From contig KV454012.1 in assembly GCA_001661245.1 (NCBI GenBank), positions 221,436 to 244,240 of the forward strand: a stretch of DNA of 22,805 nucleotides, written 5' to 3'. Below the pieces are notes generated by a model. It did no database searches. It was not told the DNA's origin and saw only the letters and a list, made by a program, of their open reading frames with translations. Shown piece after piece: positions 8,141 to 16,614 of the stretch. Source of the stretch: Pachysolen tannophilus NRRL Y-2460. Taxonomy: Eukaryota; Ascomycota; Pichiomycetes; Alaninales; Pachysolenaceae. The position numbers and the translations under genes were made by a program. The first letter of the stretch is position 1. The number at the start of each line of letters is the position of its first letter.

Positions 8141-9946
8141 ATGAGTGAAGAGAATGGATATGGTGGTGTTCTGTCTGTTGTTTCTGGTGCGGATTATATA
8201 GTAAGCAGTCAGGCTGGGGATGTTGAAATTGTTGGAGAAATTGAGAGAAATGGAGAGATTGAGAGAAATAGAAATTTACATTTAACAGGTATGGAAAGAC
8301 CAGATGTTTTTGGATCAACTACTCAGGAAATCATATGTACGTTGACGTTGACGTTGGCTGTTGGTTCTTCTCCAATGACAACTGGAGTGTCTATGTTGAG
8401 TTTGTCAAAAGTTTCGCTGGAATTTGATGAAATTGGAGGTGCTTTAACGTGGGCTTCTGGATCTATTGGTTTAGGTGCAGGTTCATTTTTGTTAATCATG
8501 GGAGGAGTAGCAGATGCTCTTGGAAGGAAAAGAATGATTATGATTAGTTTTTCTCTTTATGCGTTGATGAACTTGATTTGTGGGTTCATGCATACATATA
8601 TAGGGTTGTGTATTACAAGAGCATTGATGGGAGTTTTCGTGGCTGCAGCTACACCTTCAGCAGCAGGTATTCTTGGTTCAACTTATCCAACGGGGAAACG
8701 TAAAAATAGAGTAATGGCAACTTTTTCAGCTGGTGCTCCTGTTGGGTTTGTTGTTGGTTTGTTGATCGGTGGTATAGGTTCTCAAGCTTTATCATGGAGA
8801 GCTTGTCATTTTTTCTTAGCAATAGTATTTGGATGCTTAGTACCAATAGTAGTATTTGTGGTGCCTAATGATCCAAAGTTACATTATAAAGATGCTTTAA
8901 AAGTTTTAGCTACTTTGGATTATTTAGGTTCATTTTTAGCATTATCTGGCTTTACATTATTTTGTTTTGCCTTAACACAAGCAAATGCAACTACAGATAA
9001 ATGGAAAACTCCTTATATTTTGGCAACATTGATTATAGGATTTTTCTTAATTGTTCTGTTATGTTTGTATGAAGCTTATATCCCAAAAAAACCAATAATG
9101 CCAATGACAATGTGGAAAAGTGCAACTTTTACATTATCAATGTTTATAATCTCATTATGTTGGTTGGATTTTCAAGGTGTTTTAACTTTTTACTCTATTT
9201 TATATTTTGAAGAAATTAAAAATTATTCACCTTTACATACAACTGCTTGTGTGTTGACAATGGGAGTTGCAGGTGTCTTGGTCAATATATTTGCAGCATT
9301 CACATTACATATCATCCCTGGAAGTATATTGTTAATAATTGCAACCTCTGGATTTACAGGTGCTGCAATATTATGGGCTACAATGGGGTTTGGTAGAATA
9401 TATTGGACAGGTCCCTTTTTCGCATATATCCTTGTCGTTATTGGTGCTGATTTGGCTTATAATGTTTGTAACATGGTCTCTCTAACATCTGTTCCTAAAA
9501 ATTTACAAAGTTCTGCTGCTGGTGTTTTTAATACTGTTATCCAGCTTTCAGGTACTGTTGGATTGGGAATTTCTACAGCATTAGTTAGTGCAAGATATGA
9601 CTTATACGGTACTCTGGAAGAAACTGATTATCCTCATAGGTTATTTGACGGATTCAAGAACGCATATTGGTTTGCTCTAGGTTGTGGTGCTACAGCATTG
9701 ATCGCCTCTCTTTTTGTAAAAGTTGGTACTGTTGGAAGTAAGGAAGATAGAGCCAAAGATTTAGAATTGGAAAATATGTCTTCTGGTCAAAATATAAATG
9801 ATGAAGATGATGAAAATCTGGATATTTCTGATCCAGAAGAGGAAGAAAGAGAAGAAGGAAACACAAATGATGCTGAAGAAGAAATTCAAGAATTGAAAAG
9901 TGATCATGGCGGTATTGTCAGTAGGACAATATCGAGAACACTTTGA
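8141..9946 (+). CDS. DHA2-family MFS drug:H+ antiporter, Atr1-like
   Basis: 601 aa plasma-membrane transporter. The fold is a long multi-helix MFS protein of the 14-spanner DHA2 type: first membrane helices from about residue 68, the helix 2-3 loop motif as GGVADALGRKRMIM (about 122-135), and an antiporter motif-C-like GAPVGFVVGLLIGG near 197. The segment order (DYLGSFLALSGF, LYEAYIPKKPIMP, YNVCNMVSLTSVP, SSAAGVFNTVIQLSGTVGLG) resembles S. cerevisiae Atr1 (aminotriazole/boron efflux) and relatives. The N-terminal ~60 and C-terminal ~65 residues are cytoplasmic and acidic, the latter an Asp/Glu run. Substrate is not predictable from sequence. ATG at 8141 is the first in frame. Under alternative decoding five CTG codons would change, one inside a membrane helix (FLIVLLCLYE). 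Confidence 0.88.
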   Translation: MSEENGYGGVLSVVSGADYIVSSQAGDVEIVGEIERNGEIERNRNLHLTGMERPDVFGSTTQEIICTLTLTLAVGSSPMTTGVSMLSLSKVSLEFDEIGGALTWASGSIGLGAGSFLLIMGGVADALGRKRMIMISFSLYALMNLICGFMHTYIGLCITRALMGVFVAAATPSAAGILGSTYPTGKRKNRVMATFSAGAPVGFVVGLLIGGIGSQALSWRACHFFLAIVFGCLVPIVVFVVPNDPKLHYKDALKVLATLDYLGSFLALSGFTLFCFALTQANATTDKWKTPYILATLIIGFFLIVLLCLYEAYIPKKPIMPMTMWKSATFTLSMFIISLCWLDFQGVLTFYSILYFEEIKNYSPLHTTACVLTMGVAGVLVNIFAAFTLHIIPGSILLIIATSGFTGAAILWATMGFGRIYWTGPFFAYILVVIGADLAYNVCNMVSLTSVPKNLQSSAAGVFNTVIQLSGTVGLGISTALVSARYDLYGTLEETDYPHRLFDGFKNAYWFALGCGATALIASLFVKVGTVGSKEDRAKDLELENMSSGQNINDEDDENLDISDPEEEEREEGNTNDAEEEIQELKSDHGGIVSRTISRTL

Positions 9947-10151
9947 GTTTACAATAATGACGTTGCTAATAATAATAATTGATGAATTCAACCTCATAAA
10001 ATTAAATCCTAGATTTTAAATTTATCAAATTAGTTTTGCATTTTTTTTTTCGCTTTATTTTCTAACTTTTTTCTTTTGATTAAGAATGAAATTAATAATT
10101 AATAAATAGTAATAGAAAAATTATTGAAATATACAAAAAAAGAAGAAAAAC
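9947..10151. terminator. Convergent 3' spacer, MFS / MTC4-like
   Basis: 205 bp of AT-rich DNA between two stops, with T-rich and A-rich runs and ATTAATAATTAATAAAT near 10090. Presumably the two 3' UTRs; nothing else seen. Confidence 0.5.
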
Positions 10152-12458
10152 TTAAAAAACAATCCATTTTATTACAACCCAAATAAACATAAACAATTTT
10201 TTAAACATCCTCCCAATGAAAACATTTATCCATATCAACCATAGGAACAAACCTATCAAATTTTCCAACAGGAAATATCCGAACTTGGTTAAAACATCAT
10301 TATTAACGTTCAAGTTCAAATTACTATCTAACTTCTCCAATCTCTCATTTAGTCTTCTAATTTCTAATGTGATCGAAGTATTAATTTCACTAATGGTTCT
10401 ATCTGATAATGATAATAATGAATCAACCTTGTTCGAATATTGCTGTGATAAAAAGTTTTTATAGTTGGAAGTTCCGTGTGATCTAGCATTTAATAAACTT
10501 TCGTATTTTTTCGAAATTTCATTTAAATTGACGTTATAGTTCTGATTCAATTCCGATAAAATATTGTTGATCTCAGCCTTCTTGAGACTTAGTTGGTTAT
10601 TAATTATGATTGGTTTATTCATTAGATTATTCTCTGCTATCAAAACTAATCCGTTCAATCTTTTCAAGATATTAGCCTGTTTAGTCAATTGAATGCACTC
10701 ATCCTCGGTCTTATTATATACTGTGTTGTTATCTACAACACCAATATCTTCTAATTCAGCTTTTACATCTCCTTTATCTGTACTTAATCTCTCAAAGTAT
10801 CCCAGCCCCAGCCCCATCTTATTTCCACTATTTTCCATTGCAGAAGGTAATAATACATCTTCAGGTGCCTCCTCTGGAGTCCTATCTAATTTTTGAAAGT
10901 TACTATTACTAGAAAGCTTTCTATAATTAGACCTCTCAGAAAGTGGAAGAATATTAATTTCCCTCATTGGCAACAATTCGACTTTATCATCAGTGCCGAT
11001 AGATGAATTGGATAATGAGCTTTTCGGTGTTGTAGTTTTTGCATGCAGAACCAGTAAATAATCTTCATTAGACAATTCTCTTTTCTTTTCTTCGCTTTCA
11101 TCATCTGGGTCACTAATTGTCCCTTCTGCAGAGACTAATCTATCATTGCTTTTGGAACTATAATTTCTCAAAATCTTAGCTGGAGATTTGGACAATTTTC
11201 TAATATTAAAGCCAGCATTTTTTGTAGTTTCTCTACCTAATCTTTTAACACTGCTATTGTTACTACTAACAGGAAAATCATCCGTAGATGTAGTTGTCAG
11301 ATATATATTATCGGAAGGTGTTGGATAATATTTTTGAATTTCACTATCATTTTTAGTAGAAGTATCCAGCTCCTTATTCTTTTTATCTTCAAATAATTTT
11401 TCGTACATTTTATTTTTATTTTGAAGAGAAGGATGATAATAACGATGATGATGATGAGGATAATGATCGTGATGATTATGACGGGCTTCTTTCTCTAAAT
11501 CTTCTTCTGATGGAAACCATAGCCTTCCATCGGGTCTTCTTAAGTGATGCCAATGTTGGGTTCTCCAAGTCAAATCATGGGCCAACTCTTTCAAATCAAC
11601 TTGCCATATCAATTTATGCTTTTTATTTTCACTAAACACTTGTGATGATGGTGTTACCAACTTCAAATCTAGAGGTGCTGGATACTGTCTATATTTTTTA
11701 TATAATCTCCTATTTCGTATCACTTGTAACGGATTGTAAACACCTTCCACGTTTGGGTATAATGGATTACCATTTGCATCTGTTTGGAAAATTTCTTGAC
11801 AACGTCTAATATTAATATGGTATAAACTTATTGTTATCTTGACTCTATTTGCTCGTTCGAATACAGCATTAGAAAACTCGTAATATTTCTTTGAATTTTC
11901 ATTTTTAAAGATTTTATTACTGACTCCACCTGATGTTTTACCTATAGCACTTTCTTGACCTGCTATATGGTTATTAAAAAATTCAGATTGTAGTTGATGC
12001 TGTTCATTCGCAAGATCAGGTTCGATATTTAAATCCGTCATCAACCCCTTTCTAATACCTAGAAACAACGTAGCTAGTTCTCCTGTTTGTTTCATGGTAT
12101 CCTTCTCTCTTCCAGTTTCTTCATCGTTTCTATTAGTACTATTACTAAGATTATGATTATTATTATTATTATTATTATTATTGATTATGGTGTCATACTC
12201 GTCTAATGTAGAGGAACCCAAACTTCTATGAGGCGAAGAAGAAGAAGTCGGAGTCGAATACGACAACCTCAGTTTCCTAGCCTCCACCTGAAACCCATTG
12301 GACTTATTTTTATGAAACCTCCTATGCTTAACCTCAGCCGGATTTTTCTGAGGTGATGAAGCCACAACAGCTGTTGCACCATTACTTTGATCATCCTCCA
12401 CCATCTTCCCGATACTGATGTCCTTCAATTTCTCCTTGATATTACTTCTACCAGACAT
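10152..12458 (-). CDS. MTC4: Mtc4-like fungal protein with C-terminal membrane helices
   Basis: 768 aa. Best match from memory is the fungus-specific Mtc4 (maintenance of telomere capping 4), whose molecular role is unclear; this assignment is moderately sure. A basic, Ser-rich N-terminus (RRFHKNKSNGFQVEARKLRL) with a poly-Asn run near 92-100 precedes the conserved core at about 175-330: FSNAVFERANRVKITISLYH, GVYNPLQVIRNRRLYKKYRQ and LTWRTQHWHHLRRPDGRLWF. Then come a His-rich insert (about 331-345), a long Ser/Asn/Glu-rich disordered region, a coiled coil (about 590-720) and a C-terminal ~40-residue hydrophobic end (YFLLENLIGLFLWLIWINVF followed by FMFIWVVIKWIVF) that should insert in a membrane as a tail hairpin or anchor. 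ATG at 12458. Head-to-head with TRS20. Confidence 0.6.
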   Translation of the reverse strand: MSGRSNIKEKLKDISIGKMVEDDQSNGATAVVASSPQKNPAEVKHRRFHKNKSNGFQVEARKLRLSYSTPTSSSSPHRSLGSSTLDEYDTIINNNNNNNNNHNLSNSTNRNDEETGREKDTMKQTGELATLFLGIRKGLMTDLNIEPDLANEQHQLQSEFFNNHIAGQESAIGKTSGGVSNKIFKNENSKKYYEFSNAVFERANRVKITISLYHINIRRCQEIFQTDANGNPLYPNVEGVYNPLQVIRNRRLYKKYRQYPAPLDLKLVTPSSQVFSENKKHKLIWQVDLKELAHDLTWRTQHWHHLRRPDGRLWFPSEEDLEKEARHNHHDHYPHHHHRYYHPSLQNKNKMYEKLFEDKKNKELDTSTKNDSEIQKYYPTPSDNIYLTTTSTDDFPVSSNNSSVKRLGRETTKNAGFNIRKLSKSPAKILRNYSSKSNDRLVSAEGTISDPDDESEEKKRELSNEDYLLVLHAKTTTPKSSLSNSSIGTDDKVELLPMREINILPLSERSNYRKLSSNSNFQKLDRTPEEAPEDVLLPSAMENSGNKMGLGLGYFERLSTDKGDVKAELEDIGVVDNNTVYNKTEDECIQLTKQANILKRLNGLVLIAENNLMNKPIIINNQLSLKKAEINNILSELNQNYNVNLNEISKKYESLLNARSHGTSNYKNFLSQQYSNKVDSLLSLSDRTISEINTSITLEIRRLNERLEKLDSNLNLNVNNDVLTKFGYFLLENLIGLFLWLIWINVFIGRMFKKLFMFIWVVIKWIVF

Positions 12459-12729
12459 CTTCTACCTATATCGAATCCATAGTTTACCTACTTCCACTCT
12501 ATGTTTTGTATTATACAATTTTAAAAAAATTCCATTTCAATTAAAAGATGTTATCAAAAAAAATTAATTAATTAATTATTTTTTGTATTTTTGCTACAAG
12601 TTTTATTAAATGTCGAGAGATTAATATACGAAATTTAACAAATTAAATACAAAGCAGAGCAGAGCAAAGTAAAGCAGAGCAGGTTAGCTTGAGGAAAGGA
12701 GATATTGAAAATTAATAGAGAAGGACAAA
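12459..12729. promoter_or_regulatory. Divergent promoter MTC4-like / TRS20
   Basis: 271 bp serving both genes. AT-rich, with repeated TTAATTAATTAATTA near 12560 and a purine-rich imperfect repeat of GCAGA/GCAAA units (12653-12681: GCAGAGCAGAGCAAAGTAAA...) close to the TRS20 start. No recognised factor site. Confidence 0.5.
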
Positions 12730-13173
12730 ATGTCGTATTATTTGGCGGTGATAGGAACTATGGATAATCCAATTTATGAGTTGGAGTTTGGAACTTTTAA
12801 ACAACAAAATAATGGGAAATCACTTTTAAATCAAAAACAATTGGAGTTGATACCTTTTATAATAAATTCTTCTTTGGATTTAATAGAGGACCTTCAATGG
12901 AAGTTCAATAAGAATTATTTTAAGAATTATGATAATTTCAATAACAATTTTTATAAGCTTAGTTGTTATTTGACGTTTGGAAATATGAAGTTGATCTTAT
13001 TACATCAATTGGATGATAATTTGAAAAATGATGATAATATTAAGCAGTTTCTATTTGAGATCAATGAGTTATATGTTAAGACAATGTTGAATCCTTTTTA
13101 TAATGTCAATGAAAAGATAAAGAGCGAACTGTTTGATTTGAAAGTGAAAGCTGTTGCTAGAAAGTATTTATAA
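12730..13173 (+). CDS. TRS20: TRAPP complex subunit Trs20 (sedlin/TRAPPC2)
   Basis: 147 aa. Trs20 is a small longin-fold subunit of the TRAPP tethering complexes, the Rab-GEFs acting at the ER-Golgi interface and in autophagy; human TRAPPC2 is sedlin. The sequence aligns end to end with sedlin: YYLAVIGTMDNPIYELEF at the start, SSLDLIEDLQWKFNKNYFKN, the strand-loop FYKLSCYLTFGNMKLILLHQ, then ELYVKTMLNPFYNVNEKI and a final VKAVARKYL. MNPFY-type and LLH/MLH positions are the strongest signatures. Length is near sedlin (140 aa) and shorter than S. cerevisiae Trs20 (175 aa), without the internal insert. The ATG at 12730 starts exactly where the family starts. Confidence 0.93.
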   Translation: MSYYLAVIGTMDNPIYELEFGTFKQQNNGKSLLNQKQLELIPFIINSSLDLIEDLQWKFNKNYFKNYDNFNNNFYKLSCYLTFGNMKLILLHQLDDNLKNDDNIKQFLFEINELYVKTMLNPFYNVNEKIKSELFDLKVKAVARKYL

Positions 13174-13478
13174 AATGGTATTTTATATAAATATTAAAGT
13201 AAGTAGGGTTATCTTATTGGGACTTTATGAATAGCATCTAACATTCTTATCATTAGATTGAATGATAGAACATGTTTTATAATAAATTTTTGAAAAAAAT
13301 TAATGAAATATTACATATCATTGATTATATCAATAACACAAGAATTGAAACAAAAAAAGAAATTATACAAAAGCTTTTCAAAAATAAAAAAACACATTAG
13401 AGTTCATCATCTCATCTAACAAAACTAAAAAAAAACTTTAAAGAAATATAATATATATAGTATATGTACAACAATCCC
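13174..13478. terminator. Convergent 3' spacer TRS20 / DSN1
   Basis: 305 bp tail-to-tail spacer. AT-rich with A runs near 13365-13440 and TATATATAG near 13450; presumably both 3' UTRs. No gene, RNA or repeat recognised. Confidence 0.5.
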
Positions 13479-15437
13479 TTATTCTTTCCTATTCTCATCT
13501 TCCACCTTAGCTATACCTTTTAATAAATCATAGGTATCAACAACATTCTTCCTTCTATTCCCGTAATTATTATTTTTACTCTCGTTACTATTATCACCAT
13601 CATCATTACCGCTTTCTAAATTTGTAACAAAATTTGTATTTTCATGTTTGATATAATCATGAATTAAAGAAGTAACTTTATTATTTTCCAACTCATAAAT
13701 TTTCTTCAAAACCATCGAATTGCTATTTAAAGTATTCACCATTTGCTCGAATTTATCAATTTTTCTCTCAAGACTATTGTTCTTAATAAGATTCAATTCT
13801 AATTTATCAAATTTGTCCGTTATACCATTTATTAAATCATTGTTTACAATTTTCTTATAATCAAAGGATAATTCTTTTAATGATTTGGAATTTTCAGTAT
13901 CAAATTTGTCTAAATCAACCTGATTAACATCAACATTAGAAATAATATCATTATAAGCTCTGAGCCAATCTTCTTTCTCCTTTTTTAACTCTTTTAATCG
14001 GTTTTCATAAATTTTAATATTTTCCAAATTGGAGACATTCTGCATATTAGGTAATAGTTTGACTGACCTATTACTCATATCTGTCTTATCATTATTATTA
14101 TTGCCATTTCTATTACCTTCCTCTTCTTCATCCGTTTTCCTATTCCACCATGAAGTATTCATTCGTCCATCAACTAAATCTCGAATCAATTCTTCTTTTA
14201 TAACTTTGGCAATATTAAACATAGTAACTTCTTCAGCAGAAGCTTGACTCTTTCGCTGTTTTAAATTCAGATTTTCTTGGTTTAATAATCTTTTAGAACA
14301 CCATATCAACAATTGTCTCATCTTATAAGGTTCAGGTAAACTTTGATCAAAATGCTTATAAAATTCTTCAGCGCTAACATCATTATGCGGCACCGCAACA
14401 AACCCATTCCCAATAGAAGAAACTCTTTTACCACGATTACTCAACGAAGATCTTCCCCTATTTGATTTTTCTCGTAACAGTTTATTCTTCTTTATCACAG
14501 GTGAATCAGATATAGGTAAAAGCATCTGTATAGACGTTTCATGTTGTTCATAATAGTCAGGTGGTGTCTTATTATTGTTGTTTTTATCACTGTTGTTTTT
14601 ATCGTTATTATTATTACTATTATTATTATTATTATTGGGCGATGAAATTGGAGGTGAAACAGGAGGTTCAATTTTAGATTTCTTTGTTTTAGTTGTTTGC
14701 TTCTTATTTGTTTTTGATTTAACCGGTGTTCCTAATCCAAATGAAAATGGATTTTTATCTTTATCTTCGGGTATCACCACTTTATTTGTATTTTTACCAC
14801 CACGTTTTCCTGGTTTCAGTTCAATTTCTTCCATCTCATTTAACAAGCTTTTCCTATTATTTGTCTTTTTCACTCTCTTTGTTGGTTGTTCATCATTTTT
14901 TGAAGATACCGTTTTCCTTTTATTTTTATTTTTATTACCAGTTTCTATGGTATCATTTGAAGGTATAGGCATTTCTGATCCATTAGTTTTAATTTTTGAA
15001 GGCCTTCCTTTCTTTTTTGGTTTATTTAATTCTTCCAGTACTGGCTTTATATTTTCTAATTTTGATTTTTGCAGCAGTTTTAATATACTATTATTACTTG
15101 AATTTCTTGATGATACTTCATTAGTAACAGGTATTTGTACATTACTTGCTCTCTTAAATACAAACCCATCATCTTCTTCAAAATTCAAAGATTTCCTATG
15201 TCCAGAAATATTATTATTATTATTTTTATTATTATTATCATTCAGTTGTGCTTTCTTATTTTTATTGTTTTTCTTTTCTTTCAACAATTCCGATAATGAT
15301 GAATTTGTCCTCCTTGCTCTTTGAACCACAGATTCATTTGCAGAATCATCCAGCTCCACCGAATGGTTAACACTTGTTTTCAGTTCGATACGCGTTGAAC
15401 GACGACGACGAAGCCCAGCTGGCTTATCATTAGGCAT
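13479..15437 (-). CDS. DSN1: Kinetochore MIND/Mis12-complex subunit Dsn1
   Basis: 652 aa (S. cerevisiae Dsn1 576 aa). Dsn1 joins Mtw1, Nnf1 and Nsl1 in the MIND complex linking inner kinetochore CENP-C/Mif2 to Ndc80 and Spc105. The diagnostic block is at residues 327-385: RGRSSLSNRGKRVSSIGNG, then GFVAVPH, EEFYKHFDQSLPEPYKMRQL and LIWCSKRLL. RGRSS (327-331) and KRVSS (337-341) match Aurora B/Ipl1 consensus at the place where phosphorylation of the autoinhibitory segment promotes binding to Mif2/CENP-C and CENP-A-proximal chromatin. The N-terminal ~320 residues are Lys/Asn/Ser-rich and disordered; residues after ~470 are coiled-coil, ending in a short disordered tail. ATG at 15437 gives a basic start (AGLRRRRSTR). 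Confidence 0.92.
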   Translation of the reverse strand: MPNDKPAGLRRRRSTRIELKTSVNHSVELDDSANESVVQRARRTNSSLSELLKEKKNNKNKKAQLNDNNNKNNNNNISGHRKSLNFEEDDGFVFKRASNVQIPVTNEVSSRNSSNNSILKLLQKSKLENIKPVLEELNKPKKKGRPSKIKTNGSEMPIPSNDTIETGNKNKNKRKTVSSKNDEQPTKRVKKTNNRKSLLNEMEEIELKPGKRGGKNTNKVVIPEDKDKNPFSFGLGTPVKSKTNKKQTTKTKKSKIEPPVSPPISSPNNNNNNSNNNNDKNNSDKNNNNKTPPDYYEQHETSIQMLLPISDSPVIKKNKLLREKSNRGRSSLSNRGKRVSSIGNGFVAVPHNDVSAEEFYKHFDQSLPEPYKMRQLLIWCSKRLLNQENLNLKQRKSQASAEEVTMFNIAKVIKEELIRDLVDGRMNTSWWNRKTDEEEEGNRNGNNNNDKTDMSNRSVKLLPNMQNVSNLENIKIYENRLKELKKEKEDWLRAYNDIISNVDVNQVDLDKFDTENSKSLKELSFDYKKIVNNDLINGITDKFDKLELNLIKNNSLERKIDKFEQMVNTLNSNSMVLKKIYELENNKVTSLIHDYIKHENTNFVTNLESGNDDGDNSNESKNNNYGNRRKNVVDTYDLLKGIAKVEDENRKE

Positions 15438-15815
15438 TGAAACAAAGGAGAAATGAATACCAAAAAAAAAAAATAAAACACAAAAACTATATCTATCAAT
15501 AATAATAAAATACCAATTAAAAAGTTATTCCATATAGCTAATCTATTCAAAAGAAACCATCCAATTAACTCAATCTAATTGATTAATCAACCTTATCTTC
15601 TTTTGTATATATTTAATATTGTTGATTATTTATTCATTTGTGGTTATTTTAATTATTTTATTTATTTATTTTATTTGTTTATTTATTTTTCTTATTTATT
15701 TATTTTTCTTTTAAATTTTTTACCAATTTTTCAAAAATTATAAATTAAAAAGTTATAAAAAATGATTTAATTAATTTCTATAAAAAGCTATAAGAAGAGA
15801 AGAATGGTAAGGGGG
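15438..15815. other. Spacer: DSN1 promoter and MED22 3' end
   Basis: 378 bp between two minus-strand genes. It contains a long TTTA/TTTAT repeat tract (about 15650-15712) and otherwise AT-rich DNA. It must hold the DSN1 promoter and MED22 polyadenylation signals; no specific site is recognised. Confidence 0.55.
15650..15712. repeat. TTTA/TTTTA microsatellite tract
   Basis: An imperfect array of TTTA, TTTTA and TTTG units, mostly TTTATT repeats. Simple-sequence DNA in the DSN1 upstream region; may exclude nucleosomes. Confidence 0.8.
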
Positions 15816-16441
15816 TTAATCTTGTAAGTTGTCTGTAGTCGTTTGATCATTATTTTCAAGTGGATTTATAGTTGTAATTAGTTGTAATAATTGATTCATG
15901 TTATCATAAAGTGTTTCATTTACCTTTATATTGTTATTTTGTGTAGTAATAACATCTCCTTCAGTGTCAGCGTCTGCTACAGCAGGTAATTGTCCCAATA
16001 TCCAGCTCTCTTTTAAGTTTCTTGTTATCGATAAGAGCTCTTCTGAGAGTCTAACAATTGTCGAAGCATTGGATTCTATTTTCAACATCTCTACTGCCAA
16101 TGTACCTTGAGATTTATCCAAAACCTATACCAACATACCAATATGAATTTAGTTAGTATTAGCTATCATATTCCTGTTATTGCTTTTCCCACTGCCTGTT
16201 TCCTTTTTTATAAAGAATCTGTATACTTACCGCTGATAATTCAACTATACTTTGAAATTGCTGAAGTATTGATGCGATATTTGTATCAATCTTTTCTATT
16301 TTTTGAAAACTATGTGTTAGATAAAAATAAAGAGTCTTTTTTTTTTTTTGTTAAATATAAATAAAAATTAAATCATTAAAACAAAATAAGTTAATAGTTC
16401 AATCTCAACTTACTCATCAACGTTATTGATCTCTTTTGCAT
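15816..16441 (-). CDS. MED22: Mediator subunit 22 (Srb6), three exons
   Basis: Predicted CDS on the minus strand: exon 1 16441-16414 (28 nt), exon 2 16295-16231 (65 nt), exon 3 16124-15816 (309 nt), giving 402 nt and 133 aa (S. cerevisiae Srb6 121 aa). Med22 is a Mediator head subunit joining regulators to RNA polymerase II. Exon 3 alone carries the family signature (TIVRLSEELLSITRNLKESW followed by ILGQLP) but has no ATG; its frame opens at an intron acceptor. Splicing adds MQKRSITLM from exon 1 and KKIDTNIASILQQFQSIVEL from exon 2, a plausible N-terminal helix. Phases agree at both junctions, donors are both GTAAGT, and intron 2 has a perfect TACTAAC. No in-frame ATG exists without splicing: the exon 2 frame runs upstream into a stop at 16351-16353. 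Family sure; exon 1 is inference. Confidence 0.88.
16125..16230 (-). other. MED22: MED22 intron 2 (106 nt)
   Basis: Donor GTAAGT at 16230-16225, branch site TACTAAC at 16158-16152, acceptor TATAG ending at 16125, with 27 nt from branch adenosine to AG. All match the yeast consensus. Phase 0: GCG (Ala) before, GTT (Val) after. Confidence 0.9.
16296..16413 (-). other. MED22: MED22 intron 1 (118 nt)
   Basis: Donor GTAAGT at 16413-16408, probable branch ATCTAAC at 16322-16316, acceptor AAATAG ending at 16296. An earlier AG at 16311-16310 is only about 6 nt after the branch and would break the frame; the second AG, about 20 nt away, restores it. Phase 1: A + AA gives Lys. Confidence 0.75.
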
Positions 16442-16614
16442 CGTCTATTCTCGGTATATATCATATATTTATTCTATATTTCTATTTAATTCCATATATT
16501 TGTATATTATCATTTACAAATTATATTTTATAAATCATTTTTCAACTACTTTTTTTTACAAATTTATATAATAAATTTAATAAATTAAATAAAATAATTT
16601 AAAAAAAAAAATTT
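16442..16614. other. MED22 promoter and Aro3-like gene 3' end
   Basis: 173 bp of AT-rich DNA between the MED22 start and the stop of the Aro3-like gene, both on the minus strand. TATATATC-type sequence near 16455-16470 could serve as a TATA element. Nothing else seen. Confidence 0.45.

Noticed and set aside
14575-15324. 249-codon plus-strand open frame antisense to DSN1
   Set aside because: Ser/Leu/Phe-only composition is the mirror of Asn/Lys-rich DSN1 codons; it shows no domain and DSN1 is clearly the real gene.
16310-16311. First AG after the branch as the MED22 intron 1 acceptor
   Set aside because: It is only about 6 nt from the branch adenosine and gives the wrong phase, leading to an early TAG.
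16107-16364. 85-codon plus-strand frame over MED22 introns
   Set aside because: It is the antisense of the MED22 exon 2 and both introns, with no family likeness.
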